From contig JABJKL010000188.1 in assembly GCA_018660405.1 (NCBI GenBank), positions 1 through 14,212 on the forward strand: 14,212 nucleotides of DNA, in the 5' to 3' direction. Shown in pieces: positions 7,261-14,212 of the stretch. This stretch comes from Pseudomonadota bacterium (GTDB taxonomy: Bacteria; Pseudomonadota; Gammaproteobacteria; Arenicellales; Arenicellaceae). The notes under the pieces were generated by a model. The model was not told where the DNA came from. It made no database searches and was given only the letters and a program-made list of their open reading frames with translations. How positions within the stretch are numbered: the first letter of the stretch is position 1; each line of letters opens with the position of its first letter. The position numbers and the translations under genes were made by a program.

Positions 7261-7293
7261 GTCTCCTGTTGGTCTCTTGTTGGTCTCTTTGTT
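7261..7293 (-). repeat. Three 11-bp tandem repeats in the recA leader
   Basis: Bases 7261-7271 and 7272-7282 differ at one position, and 7283-7293 is a slightly diverged third copy. On the minus strand the unit reads CAACARGAGAC. The copy nearest the start codon has GGAGAC and acts as the ribosome-binding site; the others have the weaker AGAGAC. This could simply be slippage, or it could supply extra weak ribosome contacts. Confidence 0.7.
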
Positions 7294-7347
7294 AAAACGT
7301 TCGCTAAAAAGATCGCTAAATAACTAGAATCTTAATATGAAATAACA

Positions 7348-7363
7348 CTGTTTATTCGTACAG
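7348..7363 (-). promoter_or_regulatory. LexA (SOS) box of recA
   Basis: The 16-mer has the exact gammaproteobacterial form CTGT-N8-ACAG, extended to CACTGTACGAATAAACAGTG on the minus strand. It lies 92 bp before the recA start. A candidate promoter on the minus strand is TTGCGT (7399-7394), 18 bases, TAAATT (7375-7370), which puts the box over the transcription start, a usual place for LexA repression. The box itself is clear; the promoter hexamers are inferred. Confidence 0.9.
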
Positions 7364-7444
7364 TGGTTTAATTTAAGCATTCATTTTCTCCCGACGCAAG
7401 TTTTTTGTTTTAATAAACAGGTTTTCAACGGATTAGTGATGGTT

Positions 7445-7930
7445 TCAGGACGACAATTCCAAATTCTCCAGCATAAATGTGATAGCGCCATGGCGCGCAG
7501 CATTACGCACAGCGTCACGGTCACCACTAAACTGTTCGCATCGAGCTACAAGGTGTTCACCCATTTGGCACGCGAACCATACCGTTCCAACGGGCTGGTC
7601 TTGCGTGCCGCCATCGGGCCCGGCAATACCGGTGATCGCAATACAAACATCGGCACCACTCGCAGCAATGGCACCACTTGCCATTACCTTGGCGACCTGC
7701 TCGCTAACCGCCCCATGGGTGGCGATTAAAGCTTCAGGCACGCCCAGGCAGTCTTGTTTTGCACGATTTGCATAGGTGACATAGCCACGATCAAACCAGG
7801 CTGAACTACCCGCAATCGAAGTCAATGCAGCAGCCACCATACCCCCGGTGCAAGACTCTGCTGTCACCACTCGCAAACTTCTGGTCATGCAAATGCCGGC
7901 CAATTGCTCTATTAATGCTTGATCCGACAT
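7445..7930 (-). CDS. pncC: Nicotinamide-nucleotide amidohydrolase (CinA C-terminal domain family)
   Basis: PncC deamidates nicotinamide mononucleotide to nicotinate mononucleotide in NAD recycling. The 161-residue product is the stand-alone CinA C-terminal domain, close to the roughly 165 residues of the E. coli enzyme. Family motifs are TAESCTGG (23-30), DRGYVTYANRAK (47-58), ITGIAGPDGGT (99-109) and FSGDRDAVR (134-142). The start MSDQALIEQL was chosen because it lies five bases after the rlmB stop. A longer in-frame start at 7969 would overlap rlmB by 34 bp and add residues outside the family. It is the last gene of the rnr-rlmB-pncC group and sits next to recA, as cinA-type genes often do. 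Confidence 0.93.
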   Translation of the reverse strand: MSDQALIEQLAGICMTRSLRVVTAESCTGGMVAAALTSIAGSSAWFDRGYVTYANRAKQDCLGVPEALIATHGAVSEQVAKVMASGAIAASGADVCIAITGIAGPDGGTQDQPVGTVWFACQMGEHLVARCEQFSGDRDAVRNAARHGAITFMLENLELSS

Positions 7931-7935
7931 ATCTT

Positions 7936-8706
7936 TCAGCTCTTGGAGGGGCTGGATTGCCGAACCCATTCGAACAACACGATACCGGTCGCTACAGAAA
8001 CGTTCACACTAGCCACTGCGCCCTGCATGGGAATATTAACCATCTCATCGCACACTTGGCTGGTGAGCGGTTTAAGTCCCGCGCCCTCGGAACCCATAAC
8101 AAAGCACAGAGCGCCCTGTAATTTGCTTTGGTAAATACTCTGCTCTGCCTGATCAGCGGTGCCCAAAACCCACAGGCCATTCTTCTTAAGCAGCTCTAAT
8201 GCCCGCACAAGATTCGCAACTCGATAAATAGGCAAGGTTTCTGCAGCGCCACACGCCACTTTACGAGCCACGTCACTCAGTGGTGCCGTTTGATTCCTGG
8301 ATACGATCAAGCCATTAACCCCTGCTGCCTGGGCCGTGCGGATGCATGCGCCCAAATTATGCGGATCCTGAATGTGATCAAGCGCCAAAAAAACGGATGT
8401 CGCGTTTGAATCCACCATCGTTTTTAAGTGCGCTTTGAGTTCACGTTCACCCAACTCAACCGCAGGCTTTGCTCGAACCAACACACCCTGATGGACCTTG
8501 CCACCGCTCCAGTCATCGAGATGACGGGCACTTGTGCGCTGAATTTTTATGCCCACCGAGCTGGCGCTAACCAGCAGCTCATCCAGATTATCGTTTTGCG
8601 TACTACTCACGAACAACTCAAGCACCCGCTCCGGCGCAATATTGAGCAGCCCTCGCACAGCATGCAAACCGTACACTAAAATTGTGTTCGAACTAGTTTT
8701 AGCCAT
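7936..8706 (-). CDS. rlmB: 23S rRNA (guanosine-2251-2'-O)-methyltransferase
   Basis: RlmB methylates the ribose of G2251 in the P loop of 23S rRNA, using S-adenosylmethionine. The 256-residue protein has the N-terminal substrate-binding domain, starting with VYGLHAVRGLL (11-21), and a SPOUT (SpoU) domain. The three knot motifs are visible: DPHNLGACIRTA (114-125), VMGSEGAGL (203-211) and IPMQGAVASVNVSVATGI (225-242), with the family asparagine at 235. The start lies eight bases after the rnr stop. This is the usual rnr-rlmB pairing in gammaproteobacteria, so the two are very likely co-transcribed. Confidence 0.96.
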   Translation of the reverse strand: MAKTSSNTILVYGLHAVRGLLNIAPERVLELFVSSTQNDNLDELLVSASSVGIKIQRTSARHLDDWSGGKVHQGVLVRAKPAVELGERELKAHLKTMVDSNATSVFLALDHIQDPHNLGACIRTAQAAGVNGLIVSRNQTAPLSDVARKVACGAAETLPIYRVANLVRALELLKKNGLWVLGTADQAEQSIYQSKLQGALCFVMGSEGAGLKPLTSQVCDEMVNIPMQGAVASVNVSVATGIVLFEWVRQSSPSKS

Positions 8707-8714
8707 TGGCGACG

Positions 8715-11042
8715 TTAGCCCGGCTTACGATTTTTATTTTTGCCGTTGCTTTTACTCTTTCTACTTTTGGCCTTTCCGCTTTTAGCCTTGCCACCTTTGC
8801 CCTTTCCGCCTTTAGCCCTGTCACCTTTAGCCTTGCCACTTTTACCCTTTCCAGCGCGCTTTGCCTGTTTCGCGCCCACCAAATCGAAATCAATTCGGGA
8901 TGTATCCAAATCTGCTCGAGTGACCACAATTTCTACCGGGGTGCCCAAGCGATAAACACGGCCACCACGCTCGCCAGTTAGCGTTCTGTAGTTAGCATTA
9001 AACACCCAGTAATCGTCACCCATGTTGGTGACGTGTACCAGACCATCAATAAACAATTCATCGAGCTCGACAAAAATGCCGAAATCGGTCACTGAACTAA
9101 CTGCGCCGGTAAAGGTATCGCCAATTCTGTGTGTCATGTACTCAGTTTTAAGCCACTGAATGACTGCACGACTAGCGTCTTCAGCACGCCGTTCCGTCAT
9201 CGATGTTTGAACGCCAATCGATTCTGCGGAGAAAACACTCTTATTCGGCTTGTTACGTAGAATCGCGCGTAGCTCTCTATGCACGTGCAAATCGGTGTAG
9301 CGCCGTATTGGCGAGGTGAAATGCGTGTAAGACGCAAAACCCAAGGCATAATGACCTTCATTGTCGACCGCATAGCGAGCCTGCTTCATGCTGCGTAACA
9401 GTAAAGACTGTAAGAATCGTTCCTGTTCATGCCCCGCCATGCTGGCCAACACTTCCGCATAGGCACTACTTTCCGGTACTTCCGACTTGCTCAGCTGAAA
9501 ACCAAACAAACCAAGCACCTGCCTAAGCTCTTGCACCTTAAGCGGGTCGGGTGTTTCATGCACCCGAAACACTCCATGATCGCTGTGCTGCTCAAGTTCG
9601 TCACCCGCACAAATATTAGCCAGCAACATCATTTCTTCAATCAGTCGATGCGCATTATTTCGATCGCGCGCGATCACCGTTTCTATCTTGCGTTGATCGT
9701 TGAACACCACCACAGATTCCGGCACTTCAAACTCAATACTGCCGCCTTGCTGACGCCGTTGGCGCAGTTTCATCGACAATGCATAAAGCAGTTTGATTGA
9801 TGGTTGACATGCTGCTGGTGGCGTTTCAGCTCGCTGTTCAGAATCCGTCGCTTGGTCCAAGACGCCCAACCAACCGGCCACCTGCGTATAAGTTAGGCGT
9901 GCCTTGGAGCGCATCAATGCGGGATAAAACCGGTATTCCTCCAAAGCGCCATTCTCTTTAACCGTGATATCGCAAACAAAGCAATTTCGATTCACCTCTG
10001 GCTTTAGGGAACATAAGCCATTAGAAAGCACTTCCGGTAGCATTGGAATCACGTGACGAGGAAAATAGACCGAATTGCCACGTTCAAAAGCCTCTGCGTC
10101 CAGCGCGCTGCCAGGGGTCACATAGCTCGACACATCCGCAATAGCGACCACCAATCGATAGCCACTATCGAGCTTCTCGCAATACACCGCATCATCAAAA
10201 TCACGCGCATCCTCGCCGTCAATGGTGACTAGCGGCAATTGGGTGATATCCTCTCGCCCCTGTAAATCATTCGGTTCACCGGCTGATTCATACTTGCCAA
10301 TCTCGTCCAACACTTCAGTGGGCCATTGATGAGGCAGGTCGAAATTGCGCACCGCAATCTCTATTTCCATGCCGGGGTCAAGATACTCACCCATCACCTC
10401 AAGCACTTTGGCGGTGGGTTGAAAATCCCGTGTCGGTTGATCAATGATTTGAATATTGACCACCTGCCCTTCGGCAGCACCATTCCTGTTTTCCGGTGCG
10501 ATGTAAAAATCCTGATTAAAGCGTTGATCCAGGGGAACCACAAAACCAATCTGCCCATCGGCAAAAAAACGCCCGGTAATGTGCGTGTTTTTGCGCTCAA
10601 GCACGGTTACCACGTCGCCAAAATGCTTGCCGCGCCGATCTTTGCCGGTAATACGCACCTCAACACGGTCATTGTGCAATACCTGCTGCATCGAGTGCTT
10701 TGGCAGGTTAACCACCTCACCACCTTCGTCAAGCTTCACAAAACCATCCCCGTCCGCCCGACCCACGATCGTTCCGGTTACACGCTTTATGGTACCCGGC
10801 GCACACCATTTGTTCTTACTAAGGCGAACCACCTGCTTCTCGTCTACTAATTGTTCAAGAACCGCAATCAATTCCAGCCGTCCAGGTTTATCATCCCGAG
10901 ACAACGTTTGTGCCAAATAGCGGGTAGAGACCGCATCATCCCTGGCGTTTATCAGTTTGAGAACCGGCGTTGAACTAAGCTTGCGCCTGTCACCAACCCC
11001 GTTTTTTTTACCGCTTTTAGAGCGCTTTTTCTTCGTTGACAT
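8715..11042 (-). CDS. rnr: Ribonuclease R
   Basis: RNase R is a processive 3'-5' exoribonuclease that degrades structured RNA. Order of domains: a basic N terminus and helix-turn-helix (about 1-85), cold-shock domains (about 86-220), the RNB catalytic domain containing VTIDGEDARDFDDAV (272-286) and an S1 domain (about 640-722). Asp275, Asp281, Asp283 and Asp284 correspond to the metal-binding aspartates. The Lys-rich C terminus (723-775) is built from repeated GKAK/GKGK units, and its DNA is internally repetitive. The 775-residue length is slightly shorter than in E. coli. No good ribosome-binding site precedes the ATG at 11042, and an 8-bp hairpin (11068-11088) lies 26 bases upstream. It heads a tight cluster with rlmB and pncC. 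Confidence 0.97.
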   Translation of the reverse strand: MSTKKKRSKSGKKNGVGDRRKLSSTPVLKLINARDDAVSTRYLAQTLSRDDKPGRLELIAVLEQLVDEKQVVRLSKNKWCAPGTIKRVTGTIVGRADGDGFVKLDEGGEVVNLPKHSMQQVLHNDRVEVRITGKDRRGKHFGDVVTVLERKNTHITGRFFADGQIGFVVPLDQRFNQDFYIAPENRNGAAEGQVVNIQIIDQPTRDFQPTAKVLEVMGEYLDPGMEIEIAVRNFDLPHQWPTEVLDEIGKYESAGEPNDLQGREDITQLPLVTIDGEDARDFDDAVYCEKLDSGYRLVVAIADVSSYVTPGSALDAEAFERGNSVYFPRHVIPMLPEVLSNGLCSLKPEVNRNCFVCDITVKENGALEEYRFYPALMRSKARLTYTQVAGWLGVLDQATDSEQRAETPPAACQPSIKLLYALSMKLRQRRQQGGSIEFEVPESVVVFNDQRKIETVIARDRNNAHRLIEEMMLLANICAGDELEQHSDHGVFRVHETPDPLKVQELRQVLGLFGFQLSKSEVPESSAYAEVLASMAGHEQERFLQSLLLRSMKQARYAVDNEGHYALGFASYTHFTSPIRRYTDLHVHRELRAILRNKPNKSVFSAESIGVQTSMTERRAEDASRAVIQWLKTEYMTHRIGDTFTGAVSSVTDFGIFVELDELFIDGLVHVTNMGDDYWVFNANYRTLTGERGGRVYRLGTPVEIVVTRADLDTSRIDFDLVGAKQAKRAGKGKSGKAKGDRAKGGKGKGGKAKSGKAKSRKSKSNGKNKNRKPG

Positions 11043-11165
11043 ATTGGGGTGAGGTAGTTACATTCTCGCGCCTACCGGGTGGTGGCGCCTGTGTTAGCAA
11101 TGTGGCTGGAAACATCGCTAGATTACTCTGGATCATGCACAAAGTCTCACCCTATTCACCTGAAT

Positions 11166-11252
11166 GCCCAGGTGGCGGAATTGGTAGACGCGCTAGCTTC
11201 AGGTGCTAGTGATCGTAAGGTCGTGGAGGTTCAAGTCCTCTCCTGGGCACCA
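11166..11252 (+). tRNA. tRNA-Leu(CAG)
   Basis: This is a complete 87-base class II tRNA. The acceptor GCCCAGG pairs with CCTGGGC, the discriminator is A and the CCA is encoded (11250-11252). The anticodon stem-loop CTAGC-TTCAGGT-GCTAG gives anticodon CAG (11200-11202), reading CTG. The variable arm TGATCGTAAGGTCG is of leucine type and the T arm is GGAGGTTCAAGTCCTCT. It is divergent from rnr and lies just upstream of an integrase, which marks it as the likely integration target. No terminator follows it closely. Confidence 0.97.
11228..11252 (+). other. Putative attachment site (attL) at the tRNA-Leu 3' end
   Basis: Integrases of this type usually recombine at the T arm and acceptor end of a tRNA gene, leaving an intact tRNA beside the integrase gene. 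The layout here fits that pattern. The exact core cannot be fixed because no second copy of the tRNA end is found in this window. Confidence 0.35.
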
Positions 11253-11355
11253 TAATCAGATTCATTAGCGTCCAATAAAGTCTTTACACTTAACAACCAA
11301 CCGCTTGTTCCCTTGTTTTAAAGACTATTAGCGTACAGCACTGTCTATTCACATC

Positions 11356-11396
11356 TGCATTTTTATGTAACACTGGATGTAACATCCAAAAATGCA
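11356..11396. repeat. Inverted and direct repeats before the integrase gene
   Basis: TGCATTTTT (11356-11364) and AAAAATGCA (11388-11396) form a perfect 9-bp inverted repeat. Between them, ATGTAACA occurs twice in direct orientation, 12 bp apart (11365-11372 and 11377-11384), and GGATG/CATCC forms a small dyad. The block ends 15 bp before the integrase start. It could be an operator or arm-type sites for the integrase or its regulator; this is inference. Confidence 0.5.
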
Positions 11397-11411
11397 AGCA
11401 AAACCACCTAA

Positions 11412-12623
11412 ATGCCAAAATCCATTGCACCCCTCTCATCAACACAAGTTCGACAAGCTAAACCTAAATCTAGCGAGTACAGTTTAGCTGACGGAAAAGG
11501 ACTGTACCTTCGCGTTAAACCACATGGCACGAAGCTCTGGTTATTCAATTACCAAAAACCCTATACCAAAAACCGCACCAACATCAGCATTGGTATTTTT
11601 CCTACTGTTACGCTTGCCCAAGCAAGGTCAACAAGGGAGAACTACAACTCAATGCTTTCAGACAATATCGACCCCAAAGAGCATCGAATTACTGAAGAGC
11701 AAAAACGAGCTGAGGCACATTCAAACACTTTTGAGAATGTATACACTAAATGGATGAAACTGAAAGAGCCGGAAATCTCGGAAACGTATTACAAGAAAAT
11801 CAAGGGTCGACTCGAAAAGTACATTATCCCGAAAATCGGAAAAACTCCTATCCACAAAGTTAATGCCGTCGACACTATCGCCGCCATATCACCTGTAGCA
11901 GACGATAAAAAACTAGAAACCGTAAAAAAACTATGCGGATGGATCAATGAAATCATGGTGTACGCCGTAAATACCGGAGTCACTTTCGCCAACCCCCTAA
12001 CGGGTATCGGAAAAGCATTTAACTCGCCCAAACCAACACACCTACCAACCTTGAAACCCAATGAACTGCCCGAGCTAATGAGCGCCATAGATACAGCTAG
12101 CATTAAACTAGTAACAAAGTGTCTGATCGAATGGCAGCTTCATACAATGGTGCGCCCTGGCGAAGCTGCTGGCACACTCTGGGAAGAAATTGATCAGGAT
12201 AAAGCTTTATGGGACATCCCAGCCAAACGGATGAAGCAAAAGCGTCGCCACGTAATTCCGCTCTCACCTCAAGCAATCAAGATATTAAAAACTCTAAAGC
12301 CAGTTAGTGGGCATAGAAAGCATGTATTCCCATCGAACAACTCTCCGAGAAATCATGCAAACACGCAAACTGCGAATATGGCAATCAAACGAATGGGGTT
12401 TAAAGGTAGACTCGTTGCTCATGGGTTAAGAGGGCTAGCGAGCACCACTCTTAATGAAGAAGGCCTAGAGTCAGAATTAATTGAATTTGCTTTAGCGCAC
12501 GTTGACACCAACAGCGTCCGAGACGCGTACAACCATGCAGAATATATAGAAAGAAGGCGTAAGTTAATGTGTTGGTGGTCCGATCATATTGAAGCAGCTC
12601 AACCATCTGTAGAAACTGAATAG
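11412..12623 (+). CDS. Tyrosine recombinase, P4-type integrase
   Basis: The enzyme catalyses site-specific integration and excision of a mobile element, typically at a tRNA 3' end. The 403-residue protein has the N-terminal DUF4102-type domain (about 4-90, with LADGKGLYLRV at 25-35), a core-binding domain (about 105-200) and the catalytic domain (about 212-390). Catalytic residues can be placed: Arg248 in HTMVRPGEAAG, a lysine in MKQKRR (275 or 277), His337 and Arg340 in AHGLRG, His363 in LAHVD and Tyr373 in DAYNHAEY. All are present, so the gene looks intact. It lies 159 bp after tRNA-Leu in the same orientation. Its DNA looks richer in A than the core genes. No excisionase or other mobility gene is visible, and no clear ribosome-binding site precedes the ATG. 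Confidence 0.95.
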   Translation: MPKSIAPLSSTQVRQAKPKSSEYSLADGKGLYLRVKPHGTKLWLFNYQKPYTKNRTNISIGIFPTVTLAQARSTRENYNSMLSDNIDPKEHRITEEQKRAEAHSNTFENVYTKWMKLKEPEISETYYKKIKGRLEKYIIPKIGKTPIHKVNAVDTIAAISPVADDKKLETVKKLCGWINEIMVYAVNTGVTFANPLTGIGKAFNSPKPTHLPTLKPNELPELMSAIDTASIKLVTKCLIEWQLHTMVRPGEAAGTLWEEIDQDKALWDIPAKRMKQKRRHVIPLSPQAIKILKTLKPVSGHRKHVFPSNNSPRNHANTQTANMAIKRMGFKGRLVAHGLRGLASTTLNEEGLESELIEFALAHVDTNSVRDAYNHAEYIERRRKLMCWWSDHIEAAQPSVETE

Positions 12624-12889
12624 TCTTACTTATAGATAGCCCCGAAGGCCACTACCAATTTATTGTCATAACTTATTGATTAGTGGTACCAATAATAAGT
12701 AATTATTTAAATGTACCAACGTTTATACCAACAACCCAAACTACACCGCAGCTAGTATTAAAATATAACCTAATCTGGTGTGTTCACATAAGGACCAAGA
12801 AGGACTTCAGAAACGATTTACTAATCTACCAAGCAGGTTTAGCGCTTAGGTATTGTGTAGGGCCGTTAACGGGGCCCCAATAGGCAAGT

Positions 12890-12906
12890 TGGCGAAAAAA
12901 TCGCCA
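12890..12906 (-). terminator. Weak hairpin after the aldo/keto reductase gene
   Basis: TGGCGA and TCGCCA form a 6-bp stem around a five-base loop, seven bases after the stop of the reductase gene. There is no T run after the stem, so it is at best a weak or factor-assisted terminator. Confidence 0.25.
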
Positions 12907-12912
12907 CCTAAG

Positions 12913-13908
12913 TTACTCTGGAAACTCTTCGGTTCCTACCTGCGCCTGAACAAGCGGTGAGTAACGTGCCCCTGATACGGTGCTTTGGTTAATGAGTTGA
13001 TCAAGGTTCTTAATGACTTGTGGCGGCAGAAGAACCTGCCCAGCATCCCAGTTTTCTTTCAGATGTTCTGTGCTGGTTGTTCCTGGTATTACATGTATGT
13101 TTTTGCCTTGTTGAAGCAACCAGGCGATTGCCAATTGTGCGGGTGTACAATCAATCTCCTGTGCCAACGCCTGATAATTTCCTAAAAGTTTCTCTTGGTT
13201 TAAGTTGAAATGCGGTTCCTGAAAACGTGGCATAGCTAACCTGATATCTTTCTCTACGAAATTTCCGGGGTTGATTTTCATATCGGCGAGAAATCCTCGC
13301 GCTAAAGGAGAAAATGCCACAAAGGCGGCACTAATTTCATCGCATGCATCTAAAACGCCAATCTCAACATTTCTACTCCAAAGTGAATATTCGGACTGGA
13401 CGGCGGAGATAGTGTGCTCGGCATGTGCGCGTCGAATGGTAGCTGCGCTCATTTCTGAAAGCCCAAGTGCGTTTACCTTCCCCGCCTTAATTAGATCGGC
13501 AACTGCACCTACCGACTCCTCAATTGGAACCTCAGGATCGAGTCGATGTAAATAATAGAGGTCGATGACGTCGGTTTGCAAACGTGCCAACGACTCCTCG
13601 CAACTACGGCGAATCTGATCTGGACGGCCATCCAGCGTACGTTTACCGTCGCGCATGAAAAGTACGCCTTTGCTAACAAGAAATATTTGTTCTCGTACAG
13701 ACTTAAGAAAAGGTCCAACCAGCGACTCATTTTTGCTGGCCCCGTAGAGCGCTGCCGAATCGAAATGAGTAATCCCCAGATCTAAGGCACACTGAAGTAC
13801 GCGTTCGGCTTGACCTCGGGAAGGTGGTATTCCGTATGCGTGCGAAAGGTTCATACACCCCAAACCGATGGCTGGAACGGAACGATTGCCAATACTGCGT
13901 AGCTGCAT
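12913..13908 (-). CDS. Aldo/keto reductase
   Basis: This is a probable NADPH-dependent oxidoreductase with a TIM-barrel fold; the substrate is not known. The 331-residue protein has the family start LGCMNLSHAYG (17-27) and the catalytic tetrad Asp50, Tyr55, Lys80 and His121 (FDSAALYG, VSKG, YYLHRLD). The C-terminal cofactor-binding segment is IPGTTSTEHLKEN (274-286 approximately). It resembles the group often annotated as oxidoreductases acting on aldehydes or sugars. The start lies 15 bp after the stop of a Gfo/Idh/MocA-type gene on the same strand, which suggests an operon for sugar or polyol oxidation or reduction. Whether it belongs to the integrated element or to the flanking chromosome is open. 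Confidence 0.92.
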   Translation of the reverse strand: MQLRSIGNRSVPAIGLGCMNLSHAYGIPPSRGQAERVLQCALDLGITHFDSAALYGASKNESLVGPFLKSVREQIFLVSKGVLFMRDGKRTLDGRPDQIRRSCEESLARLQTDVIDLYYLHRLDPEVPIEESVGAVADLIKAGKVNALGLSEMSAATIRRAHAEHTISAVQSEYSLWSRNVEIGVLDACDEISAAFVAFSPLARGFLADMKINPGNFVEKDIRLAMPRFQEPHFNLNQEKLLGNYQALAQEIDCTPAQLAIAWLLQQGKNIHVIPGTTSTEHLKENWDAGQVLLPPQVIKNLDQLINQSTVSGARYSPLVQAQVGTEEFPE

Positions 13909-13923
13909 AGCTAACCCAAACGT

Positions 13924-14212
13924 TCAAACGTTAAGTTGTTGCTCGAGATCATAAAGTACTTTGTAACAAGGAAGTACTTGATCGACGCTGGAGTTCGGGT
14001 CGCGACCTTCTCGGATAGCAGAGATAAATTCACGATCTTGTAATTCAATTCCGTTCATCGAAACATCAACGGTGGAAACATCGACAGGCTCCTCTTTGCC
14101 ATTGAATAGATCATCATAGCGGGCAATATAGGTACCGTTATCACAGATATAGCGGAAGAACGTTCCGAGCGGACCGTCATTATTAAAAGATAAAGATAGA
14201 GTACAAATGGCA
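13924..14212 (-). CDS. Gfo/Idh/MocA-type oxidoreductase, 3' end only
   Basis: Only the last 96 codons are in the window; the 5' part continues past its right edge. The visible end includes NDGPLGTFFRYICDNGTYIARYDDLF, given here in two parts as NDGPLGTFFRY and ICDNGTYIARYDDLF, and the tail GIELQDREFISAIREGRDPN with VDQVLPCYKVLYDLEQQL. This tail pattern (reading 'EFI-AIREGR-PN-SV-QVLPCY-VL--LE') is typical of the C-terminal domain of Gfo/Idh/MocA NAD(P)-dependent sugar oxidoreductases. The substrate cannot be inferred from this part. It precedes the aldo/keto reductase gene with a 15-bp gap. Confidence 0.85.
   Translation of the reverse strand, partial: AICTLSLSFNNDGPLGTFFRYICDNGTYIARYDDLFNGKEEPVDVSTVDVSMNGIELQDREFISAIREGRDPNSSVDQVLPCYKVLYDLEQQLNV

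Noticed and set aside
8699..8929. Repetitive Lys-rich frame overlapping the end of rnr
   Set aside because: It is a shifted reading of the repetitive rnr tail; the rnr frame is the conserved one.
12683..12883. Plus-strand ORF of 66 codons after the integrase
   Set aside because: There is no ribosome-binding site, no family resemblance, and an AT-rich spacer composition.
12624..14212. Second copy of the tRNA-Leu 3' end (attR)
   Set aside because: It was looked for by eye and not found in the window.
1..14212. CRISPR array or defence system
   Set aside because: No regularly spaced direct repeats and no defence-type proteins were seen.

Overview
The window is a housekeeping block from a gammaproteobacterium. 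The protein sequences and the order recA-recX-alaS-lysC-csrA-tRNA-Ser resemble Pseudomonas and marine Cellvibrio/Saccharophagus-type bacteria. This placement comes from recalled synteny and protein resemblance, not from a database search. A single dominant strand (minus) carries nearly all the core genes.

Region by region: 1-603 has no recognisable gene. It holds one doubtful minus-strand ORF, a 19-base copy of the tRNA-Ser 3' end (436-454), a run of five adjacent hairpins (459-541) and the terminator of tRNA-Ser. Next, on the minus strand, come tRNA-Ser(GCT), csrA (with an unusually long acidic tail), lysC (with a plausible internal start for a regulatory subunit) and alaS. Between alaS and recX lies a 261-bp MITE-like element, 5250-5510, with 25-bp terminal inverted repeats and a CTAG duplication. 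Then follow recX and recA, which has a clear LexA (SOS) box upstream. Upstream of recA is a tightly packed minus-strand cluster transcribed rnr-rlmB-pncC (gaps of 8 and 5 bp).

From 11166 the content changes. A plus-strand tRNA-Leu(CAG) is followed 159 bp later by a P4-type tyrosine integrase in the same orientation, the usual layout of an element integrated at a tRNA 3' end. The integrase is followed by about 290 bp without a gene (12624-12912). Then comes a minus-strand pair, an aldo/keto reductase preceded by the 3' end of a Gfo/Idh/MocA-type oxidoreductase that runs off the window. No second attachment site is visible, so it cannot be told whether this pair is island cargo or flanking chromosome.

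Functionally, recA/recX form the recombination and SOS module. alaS and the two tRNAs serve translation, rlmB and rnr act on rRNA and RNA turnover, pncC recycles NMN, lysC starts the aspartate-family amino acid pathway, and csrA is a global post-transcriptional regulator. I see no CRISPR array, toxin-antitoxin pair or obvious defence system. The least ordinary signals are the tRNA-Ser tail repeat with its hairpin array, the MITE-like palindrome, the acidic CsrA extension, the basic end of the RecA tail and the tRNA-Leu integration site.
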